64,000 nt of DNA from Rhizobium leguminosarum bv. trifolii WSM1325 (GTDB taxonomy: Bacteria > Pseudomonadota > Alphaproteobacteria > Rhizobiales > Rhizobiaceae). Each line of letters starts with the position of its first letter. Position 1 is the stretch's first letter. Position numbers and translations under genes: made by a program. The notes beneath the pieces are model-generated. The model saw nothing but the letters and a program-made list of their open reading frames with translations. It searched no databases and was not told the DNA's origin. Shown piece after piece: positions 36,750 to 46,222 of the stretch. The stretch spans positions 310,001 through 374,000 of the forward strand of contig CP001622.1 in assembly GCA_000023185.1 (NCBI GenBank), in the 5' to 3' direction.

Positions 36750-36809
36750 ACTATTCGTCTGATGAGGCAATAAGCCTGCTTTGTCTTTGACGAATCGTGC
36801 GAGAACAGA

Positions 36810-38501
36810 ATGAATCTGTTAAATCAATTAGTTCAGATCTTTAAGAACTTCGGTTCCCTTGGCCGAACACGCCTGATGATTCTGGGAGGCGTCGGTGCCG
36901 TTTCCATTGCAATCGTCCTTGCGGCCGCTCTTTTCGTCAACAAGCCGGCACAGGAAACACTCTATGTCGGTCTGGATTCGCCCGATCTCAACCAGATCAG
37001 CATGGCGCTTGCCGAAGCCAACATCAATTTCCAGGTCGGCACCGACGGCACCAGCATCAGCGTTCCCGCTGGGATGACGGGCAAGGCCCGCCTGATGCTT
37101 GCCGAGCGCGGCCTGCCGAACAGCGCCAATGCCGGTTACGAACTCTTTGACAATGTCGGCTCCCTCGGCCTGACCTCCTTCATGCAGGAGGTGACGCGGG
37201 TTCGAGCGCTGGAAGGCGAAATCGCCCGCACCATCCAGTCGATCTCGGGTATAACAGCCGCGCGCGTCCATATCGTCATGCCGGAGGTTGGAAACTTCCG
37301 GAAGGCGGAGCAGAAACCGACCGCATCCGTCATGATTCGCGCAAGCGCTACCACCGGGCGCAGCGCGGCGACCTCGATCCGCCACCTCGTCGCCTCGGCC
37401 GTGCCGGGGCTTGACGTCGATGACGTCACCATCCTCGATTCCGCCGGCCAGCTCCTCGCTTCCGGCGACGAGGCGAGCAACAGCTCGCTGAACCGCTCGC
37501 TCAACATCGTCCAGAACGTTCAGCAGGAAGTCGAATCCAACATCGACAAGGCGCTGGCACCCTTCCTCGGCATGGACAACTTCCGTTCCAGCGTCACCGC
37601 CGATCTCAACACCGACGCCCAGCAGATCCAGGAAACGACCTACGATCCCGAATCCAAGGTCGAACGTTCGGTCCGCTCGACCAAGGAAGCCCAGCAGTCG
37701 CAGCAGAAGCAGTCCGATAGCGCGACGACGGTCGAGCAGAACATTCCGCAGGCGGCTCCCGAGGCCGGCGGCTCCGCCGGGCCCGAATCGCAAGACAAGT
37801 CCGACAAGCGCGAAGAGCAGACCAACTACGAAATCAACAGCAAGACGACGGCGACGACCCGCAGCAGCTATAAGGTCGAAAAGCTTTCGATCGCCGTGGT
37901 GGTCAACAAGGGCCGCATCGCCAAGATGGTCGGTGAGCCCGCCGACCAGACAAAGGTCGACGCCTATCTCGCCGAAATGCAGAAGATCGTCGCCTCGGCG
38001 GCCGGCATCGACGCCAAGCGCGGCGACGTCGTCACCGTCACGGCGATGGACTTCCTCGAAAATCAGCTGCTCGAAGACGCCACCGGTGGTGTCCGCGTCA
38101 TGGATATGCTGAGCCGCAATCTGGCCGGCATCATCAACTCGCTCGCCTTTGTCGCGGTCGCCTTCTTGGTGGTCTGGATGGGCTTGCGGCCACTGGTGCG
38201 CAGCGTCAGCGGCAACGGCAGCTCTGCGGCTTTCGGCGACGCGACGCCGGAAGCGGCCGGCCTCGAGCTTCCGGACTTCGCGCCTGCATCGGGAGCACCC
38301 GGAGGCGCTCTCATGGACGGCTTCGGGTCCGACTTCGGCTTCGACAGTACCGAGGACCTGCTCAGCCTCGGCGACGACGATGGAAACTTCAATCGGCGCG
38401 TCAAGGAAGGCCCGGAACGCAAGCTTTCCCGTATGGTCGAGATCAACGAGGAACGCGCCGCGAAAATCCTCAGGAAATGGGCGATCGACGAAGCAGCGTA
38501 A
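36810..38501 (+). CDS. fliF: Flagellar MS-ring protein FliF
   Basis: A 563-residue MS-ring protein with two transmembrane helices (about residues 22-44 and 432-452) around the periplasmic YscJ-like ring-building motifs (ETLYVGLDSPDLNQISMALA, GNFRKAEQKPTASVMIRASA). The cytosolic C-terminus carries the FliG-binding tail (KLSRMVEINEERAAKILRKW). It anchors the rod and C-ring. It sits downstream of the che operon after a 209-base gap and is followed by a clear terminator. Confidence 0.95.
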   Translation: MNLLNQLVQIFKNFGSLGRTRLMILGGVGAVSIAIVLAAALFVNKPAQETLYVGLDSPDLNQISMALAEANINFQVGTDGTSISVPAGMTGKARLMLAERGLPNSANAGYELFDNVGSLGLTSFMQEVTRVRALEGEIARTIQSISGITAARVHIVMPEVGNFRKAEQKPTASVMIRASATTGRSAATSIRHLVASAVPGLDVDDVTILDSAGQLLASGDEASNSSLNRSLNIVQNVQQEVESNIDKALAPFLGMDNFRSSVTADLNTDAQQIQETTYDPESKVERSVRSTKEAQQSQQKQSDSATTVEQNIPQAAPEAGGSAGPESQDKSDKREEQTNYEINSKTTATTRSSYKVEKLSIAVVVNKGRIAKMVGEPADQTKVDAYLAEMQKIVASAAGIDAKRGDVVTVTAMDFLENQLLEDATGGVRVMDMLSRNLAGIINSLAFVAVAFLVVWMGLRPLVRSVSGNGSSAAFGDATPEAAGLELPDFAPASGAPGGALMDGFGSDFGFDSTEDLLSLGDDDGNFNRRVKEGPERKLSRMVEINEERAAKILRKWAIDEAA

Positions 38502-38504
38502 AAC

Positions 38505-38529
38505 AAAGGCCGGGCAACCGGCCTTTTTT
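38505..38529 (+). terminator. Rho-independent terminator after fliF
   Basis: AAAGGCCGG-gcaa-CCGGCCTTT followed by a T run begins four bases past the fliF stop. It separates fliF from visN. Confidence 0.85.
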
Positions 38530-38946
38530 CATGTCGGTACCGAAGCTTGATTCCCGAACCGCTGTTTGCTGAAAAGCCGTGACTGGAGATGCAAGAGACC
38601 CGGCATGACATCAGGGTCGAGAATTCGAATAAGACGTTAGACCCGACAACTGAAATGCGGCTGTAGCGCGACTTGATGAGATGGACTCGCGTAAAACGCG
38701 AAGCAAGTTGCGATACCGCCAGAATCACCTTAGCCTCCCTCTATCTGAAGGCTGGAACGAGTGGTCGAATCAGTGCATTGGCGACAGCGAAAGTAAATCC
38801 CTAGAAGTCGGAGATGGTGATTTGCATCGACTGGCTTACCCTTGGGTGATTCGAAATGGGATTCGAGCGGAAGTTGACTTGAATCCCTTACAGAAAAATT
38901 GCTGTTGCACCGAGTTCGATCGTTTCTCAGCCGCAGGACATTGCCA
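38530..38946. other. Intergenic stretch upstream of visN
   Basis: Over 400 bases between the fliF terminator and visN. It is AT-richer than coding DNA and presumably holds the visNR promoter. A frame at 38681-38956 lacks family features or a ribosome-binding site and is not accepted. No other element is recognised. Confidence 0.4.
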
Positions 38947-39693
38947 GTGGATATGAATGTAATTCAGGCGAGCAAAGGCGAGAGGCAGATGGCGAATTTC
39001 GCGAGTGCGGCGGTGCCGGATCTGTTGCCGCGTGATGAGCTGCTCCAGCGCCTCCACGGCGTCGCCAGCACCGGCAGGTTGCAGTCTGGTCTGCGCGCAC
39101 TGACGGACTACGTGGGTGCTTCGTACTACCTTCTGGCGCGCTGCGATCTCCTCCAGGAAAGTGGCCTCGATTTCATCGTTTCGTCTGACTGGCCTTTCGA
39201 CCTGGTCAGGGACATCGCCAATGATCTGGTCCGCGGCTATGCCCGGTCGACCGAGCTGGAAAAATGCATGCAGGTCTTCCAGCCGAATTTTGCTCTTCTG
39301 CCTGACAGTGCCGAGGTCCCGGATGGCGCCAGCCGCCAATATTGTTCGGTGACCTTCAATGTCGGCCGGTCGCGGCTGGCCTTGATGTTCCTGTTCGGGG
39401 AGGGATTCATCCTTTCGCCGGAGCGCCTGCGCGATGTAGGCTTGCTTGCAGGTTATGTCGCGAGCTTCCTTCGCTGCGGCGGTACGAAGGTCGATCGCGA
39501 TTTCGAATTGACCGACCGCGAGCTGGAATGCCTGTTCTGGATCGCCGAGGGCAAGACCAGCGACGAGATCGCGATGATTCTCGGAATATCCCGCAATACC
39601 ATCAACAACTACATCACCAGCGTGATGCGCAAGACGGCGACCAAGACCCGGTCCGAGGCCATTGCCTTCGCCGTCCGCAATAATCTCGTATAG
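38947..39693 (+). CDS. visN: LuxR-type flagellar master regulator VisN
   Basis: A protein of about 248 residues with an N-terminal autoinducer-like domain (DELLQRLHGVASTGRLQSGL, YVGASYYLLARCDLL) and a C-terminal GerE HTH (LTDRELECLFWIAEGKTSDE, ILGISRNTINNYITSVMRKT). VisN and VisR act together as the global activator at the head of the rhizobial flagellar hierarchy, turning on rem. GTG 38947 has AGGA at eight bases; ATG 38953 and ATG 38989 are alternatives. visR follows by eight bases. Confidence 0.9.
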   Translation: MDMNVIQASKGERQMANFASAAVPDLLPRDELLQRLHGVASTGRLQSGLRALTDYVGASYYLLARCDLLQESGLDFIVSSDWPFDLVRDIANDLVRGYARSTELEKCMQVFQPNFALLPDSAEVPDGASRQYCSVTFNVGRSRLALMFLFGEGFILSPERLRDVGLLAGYVASFLRCGGTKVDRDFELTDRELECLFWIAEGKTSDEIAMILGISRNTINNYITSVMRKTATKTRSEAIAFAVRNNLV

Positions 39694-39701
39694 GGGGATA
39701 T

Positions 39702-40448
39702 ATGGGGTATCCATCAGGCAGGACCATGAGCAGCGCCGAGCAGCTGCGAATGGTACGTGTGAACAGGATTTCCAGCCGGTCCGATCTTTTTCCGCGGCTG
39801 ATCGCGATGCAGAAGCTCGCCGATGCGCAAGGCTTCGCGATCTTCCGCGTCAGCGGCTCGGGCATTCCGGCAAAGCAGCGGCTTGTCTGCGAGCTCGAGA
39901 ACTGGGGGTCTTCCAATGCCGGTTTCGGCAAGGCCTTCACGGATGCCTACGGCGATATTCTTCTCGACCATATCGACAAGTCGCTGCTGCCGCTCTCATG
40001 GGCAGGCGGTTACGACCGTGCGGCACCCGGTCCGGCGGACTTCTCGCCGTTCATGACGCGGCTGCAGGACGGTATTCTGCCTTTCTCCGGACTTGCCTTT
40101 CCGGTGCGGCTTGGCGCCGTCGGCAACGGTTTCATCCTTTTCACCGGCGATGAGATCGATCCTTCGAGCGATACCATCGTCGAGCTGCACGGTCGATGCT
40201 GCCATATCATGATGGATCTGCTCTCGCTCGACGAGCGCCGCACGGCGGCTGCCGAGGCGCTCAGCGAACGCGAGATCGCCTGTCTGCAATTGGCCGGCGA
40301 CGGCCGCATCAGCGAAGAGATTGCCGACAAGCTCGGCCTGTCCGTGCACACCGTGAACGCCTATCTCGGCTCGGCGACCATCAAGCTCGATTCCGTCAAT
40401 CGCATCCAGGCGATCGCCAAGGCGATCCGGCTCGGTTATATCAGCTGA
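39702..40448 (+). CDS. visR: LuxR-type flagellar master regulator VisR
   Basis: A 248-residue partner of VisN with the same domain plan: N-terminal sensor-like domain (FAIFRVSGSGIPAKQRLVCE) and GerE HTH (LSEREIACLQLAGDGRISEE, LGLSVHTVNAYLGSATIKL). It forms a heteromer with VisN in S. meliloti. ATG 39702 has AGGGGG five bases upstream; ATG 39726 (MSSAEQLRM) is possible. An A-type repeat follows the stop. Confidence 0.9.
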   Translation: MGYPSGRTMSSAEQLRMVRVNRISSRSDLFPRLIAMQKLADAQGFAIFRVSGSGIPAKQRLVCELENWGSSNAGFGKAFTDAYGDILLDHIDKSLLPLSWAGGYDRAAPGPADFSPFMTRLQDGILPFSGLAFPVRLGAVGNGFILFTGDEIDPSSDTIVELHGRCCHIMMDLLSLDERRTAAAEALSEREIACLQLAGDGRISEEIADKLGLSVHTVNAYLGSATIKLDSVNRIQAIAKAIRLGYIS

Positions 40449-40462
40449 ACCCGCGCGGTCGT

Positions 40463-40521
40463 TTTCAGCGTCGCGCGTTTTTCCAGACGCGCAAGCGACG
40501 CTGTAACGCTTTGAATTGCTG
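40463..40521 (-). repeat. A-type palindromic repeat
   Basis: Reverse-oriented copy lying between the convergent visR and the unnamed gene ending at 40561. On the minus strand it runs CAGCAATTCAAAGCGTTACA, then GCGTCGCTTGCGCGTC with its partner arm. Confidence 0.75.
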
Positions 40522-40560
40522 TCCAAGGCGAATGCGAAAGCTCGGTTGTCTTGAAAGACG

Positions 40561-41004
40561 TCAGCCGGCCAGCGTCTGAGGCGGCTGGTTGATGCTGTAA
40601 CGCGATTCCCGAAGGCTTCTTCTGAGGAATATGGTGTTCTCGTCAGGATCCGCCGAGGGGTTCTGGAAGGCGATATGATTGATCTCGATGCCGGCGTGGT
40701 CTTCGGCAAGGGTGAGCTGTGCGTAGACGGTGACACCGCGTGGCTTGATTTCCAGATCGAGAACGACTTCGGGCTTGCCGCCCCATTCCAGAGTATAATT
40801 GCCGCCCAGGCCGAAGTTCACCGTGCCCGGATGAAAGAAAAGCTCCGCCGCCGAAGCGACGAGATCGGAAAGGTTGCCGTAATACTCGAAGCGCAGCAGT
40901 GAAATAAGGTCAGAAGCATCCAGAAGGCGCAGTTCAGTAGCGACCGGGCTGATCGCGTCTGCGAGGATCTTTTCACGCTGGGTAGAGTGAGGGCATTTTT
41001 TCAT
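40561..41004 (-). CDS. Conserved hypothetical protein of the rhizobial flagellar cluster
   Basis: A 147-residue protein with no signal peptide or membrane helix (SPVATELRLLDASDLISLLR, then a beta-rich VNFGLGGNYTLEWGGKPEVV). I do not recognise a family. It follows flhB by five bases on the same strand and is thus probably translated with the C-ring/export genes. An unnamed gene is found at the same place between visR and flhB in S. meliloti. A role in flagellar assembly or regulation is likely from context only. Confidence 0.7.
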   Translation of the reverse strand: MKKCPHSTQREKILADAISPVATELRLLDASDLISLLRFEYYGNLSDLVASAAELFFHPGTVNFGLGGNYTLEWGGKPEVVLDLEIKPRGVTVYAQLTLAEDHAGIEINHIAFQNPSADPDENTIFLRRSLRESRYSINQPPQTLAG

Positions 41005-41009
41005 TCGGC

Positions 41010-42089
41010 TTATCTTACCCGTTTGTTCTTGGCGTCCGCAGCGTAGACCCGGTGGATGAGCTCCGCTACCGCCTTATAGAAGACTGACGGGATGACACTA
41101 TCGATCGAGACTTGCGCAAACATGGAGCGCGCAAGGGGCGGATCCTCGAACACCGGTATGCCGTTCTTCTCGGCGATCTCCCTGATTTTGAGCGCAATCA
41201 GGTCCTGACCCTTGGCCAGCACCACCGGCGCATCGTTCTCTTCACGCGCGTAACGCAGCGCCACCGCATAGTGCGTCGGGTTAGCGATCACCAGCGTCGC
41301 GCGGTGGACGTCGGCGATCATGCGCCGGCGCGCGCGGTCGCGCATCAGTGAGCGCTGCCGGCTCTTGACGAAGGGGTCGCCCTGCGCCTGCTTGTTTTCT
41401 TCCTTCACCTCGTGCCGCGTCATCTTCAGCTCGGTGAACCAGTGATGGCGCGTCCAGAAAAGATCGGCGATTGCCACGATCGCGGTGGCGATCAGCATGA
41501 CGATGATGATCTTGCGCATCGCCGCCATCAGTCGCACCAGAATCGTCTGCGGATCGGAGAACATCGCGTCGATCGAACCGAAATATTCGCTCCTGAGCAC
41601 AAAGAACAGGATCACCCCGACGACGACCACCTTGAACAGCGACTTTCCGAATTCGACCAGGCCGGGCACGCTGAAGAGCCGTGACCAGCCTTTGATCGGC
41701 GAGATACGCGAGGCCTGCGGGCGGATGCGTTCCAGCACCAGTGTCGGCAGATTCTGGAAGACGGAGGAGGCGACGCCGAACACCATGAACAGGATGAAGG
41801 CGGGCGCCACCAGCGCCGCACTTGCCCAGCCGAGCCGCACGAATAGTGCCAGCACATCCGGCCCCGTCTCGATCTTCCATTGGTCGGGCTGTTCGAAGAT
41901 GTCGCGCAGCGTTTCACTCATGCGTCCGACGCTGTCGGGAAGGAAGAATACGAGGTAAATGAAGGTCGCGAGGATGGTCGCAAAGATCGAAAGTTCGCGC
42001 GAAGACGGCACGTTGCCCTTTTCCGCGGCATCGCTTTGCTTTTTCGCGGTTGGGGCTTCTGTTTTGCTGTCCTTGTCATCGTCTGCCAA
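41010..42089 (-). CDS. flhB: Flagellar export gate protein FlhB
   Basis: A 359-residue export switch protein. Four membrane helices occupy about residues 30-215. The C-terminal cytosolic domain contains the autocleavage site NPTH within [15 protein letters not shown], and the [16 protein letters not shown] linker. FlhB sets substrate specificity from rod/hook to filament. The start is TTG 42089 (then [16 protein letters not shown]) with a GAGGG ribosome-binding site; the longer frame to 42173 would run into a B-type repeat. It lies downstream of fliG after two repeats. Confidence 0.94.
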   Translation of the reverse strand: MADDDKDSKTEAPTAKKQSDAAEKGNVPSSRELSIFATILATFIYLVFFLPDSVGRMSETLRDIFEQPDQWKIETGPDVLALFVRLGWASAALVAPAFILFMVFGVASSVFQNLPTLVLERIRPQASRISPIKGWSRLFSVPGLVEFGKSLFKVVVVGVILFFVLRSEYFGSIDAMFSDPQTILVRLMAAMRKIIIVMLIATAIVAIADLFWTRHHWFTELKMTRHEVKEENKQAQGDPFVKSRQRSLMRDRARRRMIADVHRATLVIANPTHYAVALRYAREENDAPVVLAKGQDLIALKIREIAEKNGIPVFEDPPLARSMFAQVSIDSVIPSVFYKAVAELIHRVYAADAKNKRVR

Positions 42090-42121
42090 GTCGCGGCCCT
42101 CTTCAAAGAAATAGGCCGCAG

Positions 42122-42230
42122 CTAATGCATGCCGCCCAAAAACGTGCAGCGCTTTTGGGATGACGACATGCATCAGAACAAAGACCTAAAGCGCGTCGCA
42201 GGAACCGAGTTCTATGCGACGCGCTTTAGA
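42122..42230 (+). repeat. B-type palindromic repeat
   Basis: GCATGCCGCCCAAAA...TTTTGGGATGACGACATGC followed by a long hairpin TAAAGCGCGTCGCA / TGCGACGCGCTTTA. Compared with the copy at 42323, the inner CGCAAAA/TTTTGCG pairs are CCCAAAA/TTTTGGG, a paired change. It lies 32 bases upstream of the flhB TTG start. Confidence 0.8.
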
Positions 42231-42322
42231 GCACGGTCTGTTGCTGGAAGGGTAGCCGCCTGTGGCACGGCGATCAACAGCCGCCGTTCGACATGCCGGA
42301 TTTGTCAACAGTCTCGAAGCGC

Positions 42323-42428
42323 CAAAGCATGTCGCGCAAAAGTGTGCAGCGGTTTTGCGACAACGACATGCGTAAAAACAAGGACCTAAAGCGCGAGGAG
42401 CGAATCTGAAAGATCGCGGCGCACTTTA
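42323..42428 (+). repeat. B-type palindromic repeat overlapping the fliG stop
   Basis: AAAGCATGTCGCGCAAAA...TTTTGCGACAACGACATGC with a weaker 3' hairpin AAAGCGCG...CGCACTTTA. The last bases, TTA, are the fliG stop codon on the minus strand. The first half is nearly the same as the copy at 27542. Confidence 0.8.
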
Positions 42429-43466
42429 GGCGGCCGCCGAAGCGTCGCCTTCCTTTTCCTTGAGCTCGATCTGGCCGGAATTGGCCAGGCGAATCGCTTC
42501 CTGCGCCACGGCGCGGCGGGCAATCGCGATCTCGCGCGGATTGACGCCGCCCATGCCGCTCTGCAGATCCGATTCGATCATGCGGCGCTGGCGTGGGCTG
42601 ATGGCGGAGAGAACCGATTCGCGGATCTCGGGGGGCGACCCGCGTAGCGCGACGGTGAGCACATCCGTCGAGATGTCGTTGAGCAGCATGACGCGGCTGC
42701 GCTGCGGCATGTACATGAGGTCCTCGAACAGGAAGATCTTCGGGCGAACCTTGTTGACCGATTCGCGGCTGATCGATTCGAGCGAGCTGAGCAGCGTGTC
42801 GACCTGCGGCTTGTCGAGTTCGTTCATGAGATCGGCGACCTTCGTCGAGCCGGCCGCATTGCGCTCTGCCTCGACTTCGGCAAGCAGCGTCATGACCTGG
42901 TTCTCGATGATCTGCGCAGCCTTCGGGCTGACGGTCTTCATATTGACCGTTCTGTTCATGATGTCGGCGCGGCGGTTGTCGGGAAGCTGCAGCAGCACCT
43001 TGGCGCCGAAGGAGGAGGGCATCATCGAAAGAATATAGGCGACGGTCTGCGGATGCTCGCGCAGCAGGAACTGCGCGACGAATGTCGGCTCCGCCTCGCT
43101 GAGGCGATCCCAGATCGAGGTTTCGTAGGCCTGGAATGCAGTGCGGCGGCCGAGCAGGCTGTCGACCTCGTCGGGCGTCAGGCCTTCTTCAAGAATGGCT
43201 TCGATTGCCTTGGCATTGTCCATCAGTCCGGCGCCCTCGGTGAAGAGGTCTTCGAACTCGGAGACGAGCAACAGCAGCTCGTCCGGCGGAATGGCGCGCA
43301 GCGACTGGGCGGATGAGATAATGGTCTGCAGTTCGGCCTGGGTGAAATATTTCAACAGCCGGCCGGCGACTCCCTTTCCCATAGCGAGAAGAACAGCCGC
43401 CGCCTTTTCAGCCTGGGTCAACGGTTTCCCGGCTAATGCGCCGCCGAAATCGTCAAAGTCCATCAT
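42426..43466 (-). CDS. fliG: Flagellar motor switch protein FliG
   Basis: A 346-residue C-ring protein with an N-terminal FliF-binding domain (LTQAEKAAAVLLAMGKGVAG), a middle domain containing EHPQTVAYILSMMPSSFGAK, and a C-terminal torque domain (FEDLMYMPQRSRVMLLNDIS, DVLTVALRGSPPEIRESVLS). These charged C-terminal helices contact MotA. A GGAGAGG ribosome-binding site precedes the ATG. Its stop codon is in a B-type repeat. It follows fliN by 28 bases. Confidence 0.95.
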   Translation of the reverse strand: MMDFDDFGGALAGKPLTQAEKAAAVLLAMGKGVAGRLLKYFTQAELQTIISSAQSLRAIPPDELLLLVSEFEDLFTEGAGLMDNAKAIEAILEEGLTPDEVDSLLGRRTAFQAYETSIWDRLSEAEPTFVAQFLLREHPQTVAYILSMMPSSFGAKVLLQLPDNRRADIMNRTVNMKTVSPKAAQIIENQVMTLLAEVEAERNAAGSTKVADLMNELDKPQVDTLLSSLESISRESVNKVRPKIFLFEDLMYMPQRSRVMLLNDISTDVLTVALRGSPPEIRESVLSAISPRQRRMIESDLQSGMGGVNPREIAIARRAVAQEAIRLANSGQIELKEKEGDASAAA

Positions 43467-43494
43467 GGTCTAACCTCTCCGTCCCACACAGGGA

Positions 43495-44079
43495 TCAGGC
43501 TTTTTTCGTACTCAAAACTTCAATCAGCTTCACACCGAATCGCGTGTCGTCGTTATCAAGCACCGTAATTTCGCCACGTGCAATCCTGCGGCCGTTCACC
43601 ATAATCTCGACCGGTTCGCCGATTTTCTTGTCGAGGGCGATCGTCGCCCCTTCATTGAGGTTCATCAGGCCGGAGACCTGCATGCGGCTGGTGCCGAGCA
43701 TGATCTGGACGTCGATCGGGATGTCCATGATCAGGTCGAAGTTCGAATTCAAAGCGCTGCCGAGTGGAGCCGGTGACTCCTCGAAGGAGGGGCTGCTGCC
43801 GAAATCCATGCCGGCAGCCGAGCTCGCACTGCCGCCGAAATCGCCGCCGAAATCGTCGCCGCCGAAAGGACTTTCCGAAGCCTCGCCGCCGAAGGCCGCC
43901 AGGTCCGTTCCTGCTGCGAAGGGGTCGCTCTGCGGGTCGTCGCCAAACTGCGGCAGGTCGCCGTCGGCATCCTGCTTCAGTACGCCGCGCAGATCGTCGA
44001 TCGCCTGATCGAGATCGGCTTCGCTGCCCGGAAGATCCAGGGAGAGGTCGCTGTTCTGCTGTGTTTTCTTCGTAGCCAT
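43495..44079 (-). CDS. fliN: Flagellar motor switch protein FliN
   Basis: A 194-residue protein. The C-terminal ~80 residues are the SpoA/FliN domain ([40 protein letters not shown]). The N-terminal ~110 residues are an acidic Gly/Asp/Ser-rich extension ([14 protein letters not shown]) longer than that of enteric FliN and likely disordered. It forms the base of the C-ring with FliM and binds the export ATPase complex through FliH. The order fliM-fliN-fliG matches other rhizobia. Confidence 0.94.
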   Translation of the reverse strand: MATKKTQQNSDLSLDLPGSEADLDQAIDDLRGVLKQDADGDLPQFGDDPQSDPFAAGTDLAAFGGEASESPFGGDDFGGDFGGSASSAAGMDFGSSPSFEESPAPLGSALNSNFDLIMDIPIDVQIMLGTSRMQVSGLMNLNEGATIALDKKIGEPVEIMVNGRRIARGEITVLDNDDTRFGVKLIEVLSTKKA

Positions 44080-44144
44080 GAAATCACTATTCCAGTTGAA
44101 ACTTGCCTCAAACTGCCTTTGCAGCCCAAAAGCCAGAGAACCGA

Positions 44145-45095
44145 TTAATTCATTAAATGACGGATGAGTTCGTCATCCGAGTTCATCGTATCCTTGACGC
44201 GGACCATGTAATTTTCGCCTGAACGCCCGAACTCGCACACATACAATTCCTTGCTGTTGGCGCTGACCTCGACCCGCACGTCGCCGTGGTCGCGGAACGG
44301 AATGACGTCGCCGACCATCAGCTTCGATATCGTGCGAAGCGTCAGGTCCTGCAGCCTGATCTTCGCCTCGAGCGTGACATGCGAGCGGCGGACCTGGTCG
44401 CCGAGCTGCTCAGTCCATTCCGGTGACTTGCCGGTGGCCTGGCGTTTCGGCTTCGGCGGCGTCACCTTGGTCTTGAGCAGCGCCGTCTGCGGAACGATCA
44501 AGGCGAATTCCGAAACGATGCCGGCAAGCGTGATCGACATGTTGATGGCAGCGGCGAATTCGTCCGGACGATCTTCCGGCGGCCGGGCGCGCGCGTCAAG
44601 GGCGTGCGGGGCCGAAAGGCTCGGTTCGAAGCCGCCCGGCGCGTTGACGGCCGAGCGCAGCACTTTGGCGATCTTGTCGAAGACCATGACCGCCAGATCG
44701 AGCTCGATGATCGAAAGCAGCCGGTCGGCCGGTTCCTCGATCGTATCGGCGGTGGCGCCGAGCAGGTGCTCCATCAGCGTGATGACGAAGCCGTTGCCGC
44801 AGGCAAGCGTGATGTTCTGCGACCAGTTGCGCAGCGTCGCATCGACCAGCGTGACGTTCGCGCTCAGATCTTCGATCAGGTGGTTCTTGTAGCCGATCTC
44901 GCAGCCGAGATAGTTGACCGTCACGTCGAGGCCGGTCTCGCTTTTGATGACGTCGGGAAAGAATTCGCTGTAGATTTCCCCGAAGGAACTGCAGATCTTG
45001 GCAACTCCGCCTCTGTCGCCGAGCCCGCCTGTCAGCTTGGCGAGAAGGGCAGGATCCATTGCCGGTTTGTCGTGCGAAGCATTGCTCATAGTCAT
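44145..45095 (-). CDS. fliM: Flagellar motor switch protein FliM
   Basis: A 316-residue protein with a central CheC-like domain (about 50-225) and a C-terminal SpoA domain ([40 protein letters not shown]). The classic N-terminal CheY-binding LSQxEIDALL motif is not apparent, as noted for divergent alphaproteobacterial FliM. Its ATG is next to the motA stop (TAAATG), so it is coupled to motA. Confidence 0.9.
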   Translation of the reverse strand: MTMSNASHDKPAMDPALLAKLTGGLGDRGGVAKICSSFGEIYSEFFPDVIKSETGLDVTVNYLGCEIGYKNHLIEDLSANVTLVDATLRNWSQNITLACGNGFVITLMEHLLGATADTIEEPADRLLSIIELDLAVMVFDKIAKVLRSAVNAPGGFEPSLSAPHALDARARPPEDRPDEFAAAINMSITLAGIVSEFALIVPQTALLKTKVTPPKPKRQATGKSPEWTEQLGDQVRRSHVTLEAKIRLQDLTLRTISKLMVGDVIPFRDHGDVRVEVSANSKELYVCEFGRSGENYMVRVKDTMNSDDELIRHLMN

Positions 45096-45968
45096 TTAAG
45101 CCGCCTTGTTTTCGCCACCAGGGTTCATCATTTCCTGCTCGACCGCGTCGATGGAAGGACGCTCGTAAGCCGAGATCGTCTTGCGGCCGTATTCGAGAGC
45201 GACCTGCGGCACCGAGCCGTTCATATAGGCAAGCAGCGTCTGCTTGACGATGACGTAGAGGCGGTGCTGCTTGTTGCGCACGACCTTGATCTGGGAGACC
45301 AGCGGCGAGCAGACGCAGTAGGACAAGAGAATGCCGAGGAAGGTGCCGACGAGTGCCGAGCCGATCAGATGACCGAGCACTTCGGGTGAATCGTTGATAT
45401 GGGCCATCGCCTTGATGACGCCGAGAACAGCCGCGACGATGCCGATCGCCGGGAAGGAATCGCTCATGATCTGGATCGAGTGGTAGGGCTTCATCTTGTC
45501 GTGCATGATTGTGTTGAGCTCTTCGTCCATCAGCGCCTCGATCTCGTGGCTGCGGGCGTTGCCGATGATGATCAGGCGCACGTAGTCGCAGATGAACGCC
45601 GTCAGCTCCTTGTTCTTCAGAACCGTCGGAGCCGACTGGAAGATTGTCGATTCGGCCGGATTGTCGATATGGGCTTCGATTTCGTTTCGCGACTTGGTGC
45701 GCAGGTCGCGCATCAGCGAATAGAGCACGCCGAGCGTATCGAGATAATTGCGTTCCTTCGGTACGGCGTGCCGGAAGGCTTCGCTGAGCGCTTTGCCTGA
45801 GTCCTTCACCACCTTCATCGGGTTCGCCATGATGAAGCTGCCGAGGCCGGCGCCGCCGATGATGAGGAATTCGAAGGGCTGGAACAGCGCGTCCACTTCG
45901 CCGCCCATCGCCATGAAGCTGCCGACGATACAGCCGCAAGTCACTATAAATCCGATAATGATGTTCAT
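45096..45968 (-). CDS. motA: Flagellar motor stator protein MotA
   Basis: A 290-residue inner-membrane protein with four helices. The cytosolic loop holds [20 protein letters not shown], with the Arg and Glu that face FliG, and the helix-3 motif [20 protein letters not shown] carries the conserved Pro. MotA4-MotB2 stators conduct protons. motB is not adjacent but begins at 63270; this split is typical for rhizobia. It heads the minus-strand motA-fliM-fliN-fliG-flhB group and diverges from flgF. Confidence 0.96.
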   Translation of the reverse strand: MNIIIGFIVTCGCIVGSFMAMGGEVDALFQPFEFLIIGGAGLGSFIMANPMKVVKDSGKALSEAFRHAVPKERNYLDTLGVLYSLMRDLRTKSRNEIEAHIDNPAESTIFQSAPTVLKNKELTAFICDYVRLIIIGNARSHEIEALMDEELNTIMHDKMKPYHSIQIMSDSFPAIGIVAAVLGVIKAMAHINDSPEVLGHLIGSALVGTFLGILLSYCVCSPLVSQIKVVRNKQHRLYVIVKQTLLAYMNGSVPQVALEYGRKTISAYERPSIDAVEQEMMNPGGENKAA

Positions 45969-46010
45969 CGTCAGCCCAATCTGAACGTTGCTTTTCTTTT
46001 AGACCGATAG

Positions 46011-46090
46011 GGTTTCTGCCTTGCGTGAGGCTGATGAAAGGCCCGATCGCAAGGCATTTCCGCGTGCCAGCTTCGCGCAAGCATCTGCCG
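46011..46090. promoter_or_regulatory. Divergent motA/flgF control region with CGCAAG motifs
   Basis: Two plus-strand words CGCAAGGCATTTCCGC (46048-46063) and CGCAAGCATCTGCCG (46076-46090), and one minus-strand word CGCAAGGCAGAAACCC (46025-46010), lie between motA and flgF. They match the motifs upstream of flgB and fliF and are candidate activator sites for class II flagellar genes. Confidence 0.42.
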
Positions 46091-46222
46091 TCAGTCTAAA
46101 GAAGACGAATGGGTGCCCGCGCCCGTTTCTGAGATGCCGCCTCAGCGAAATCCCGGCCGAACCACATGAGACGACCCCCGGCTTTTCGTTCCGTTCATCG
46201 CCAATGCTTGGAGCTTACCGAC

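Noticed and set aside
38681..38956. A 91-codon frame upstream of visN
   Set aside because: No ribosome-binding site, no family features, overlaps the visN start; treated as non-coding.
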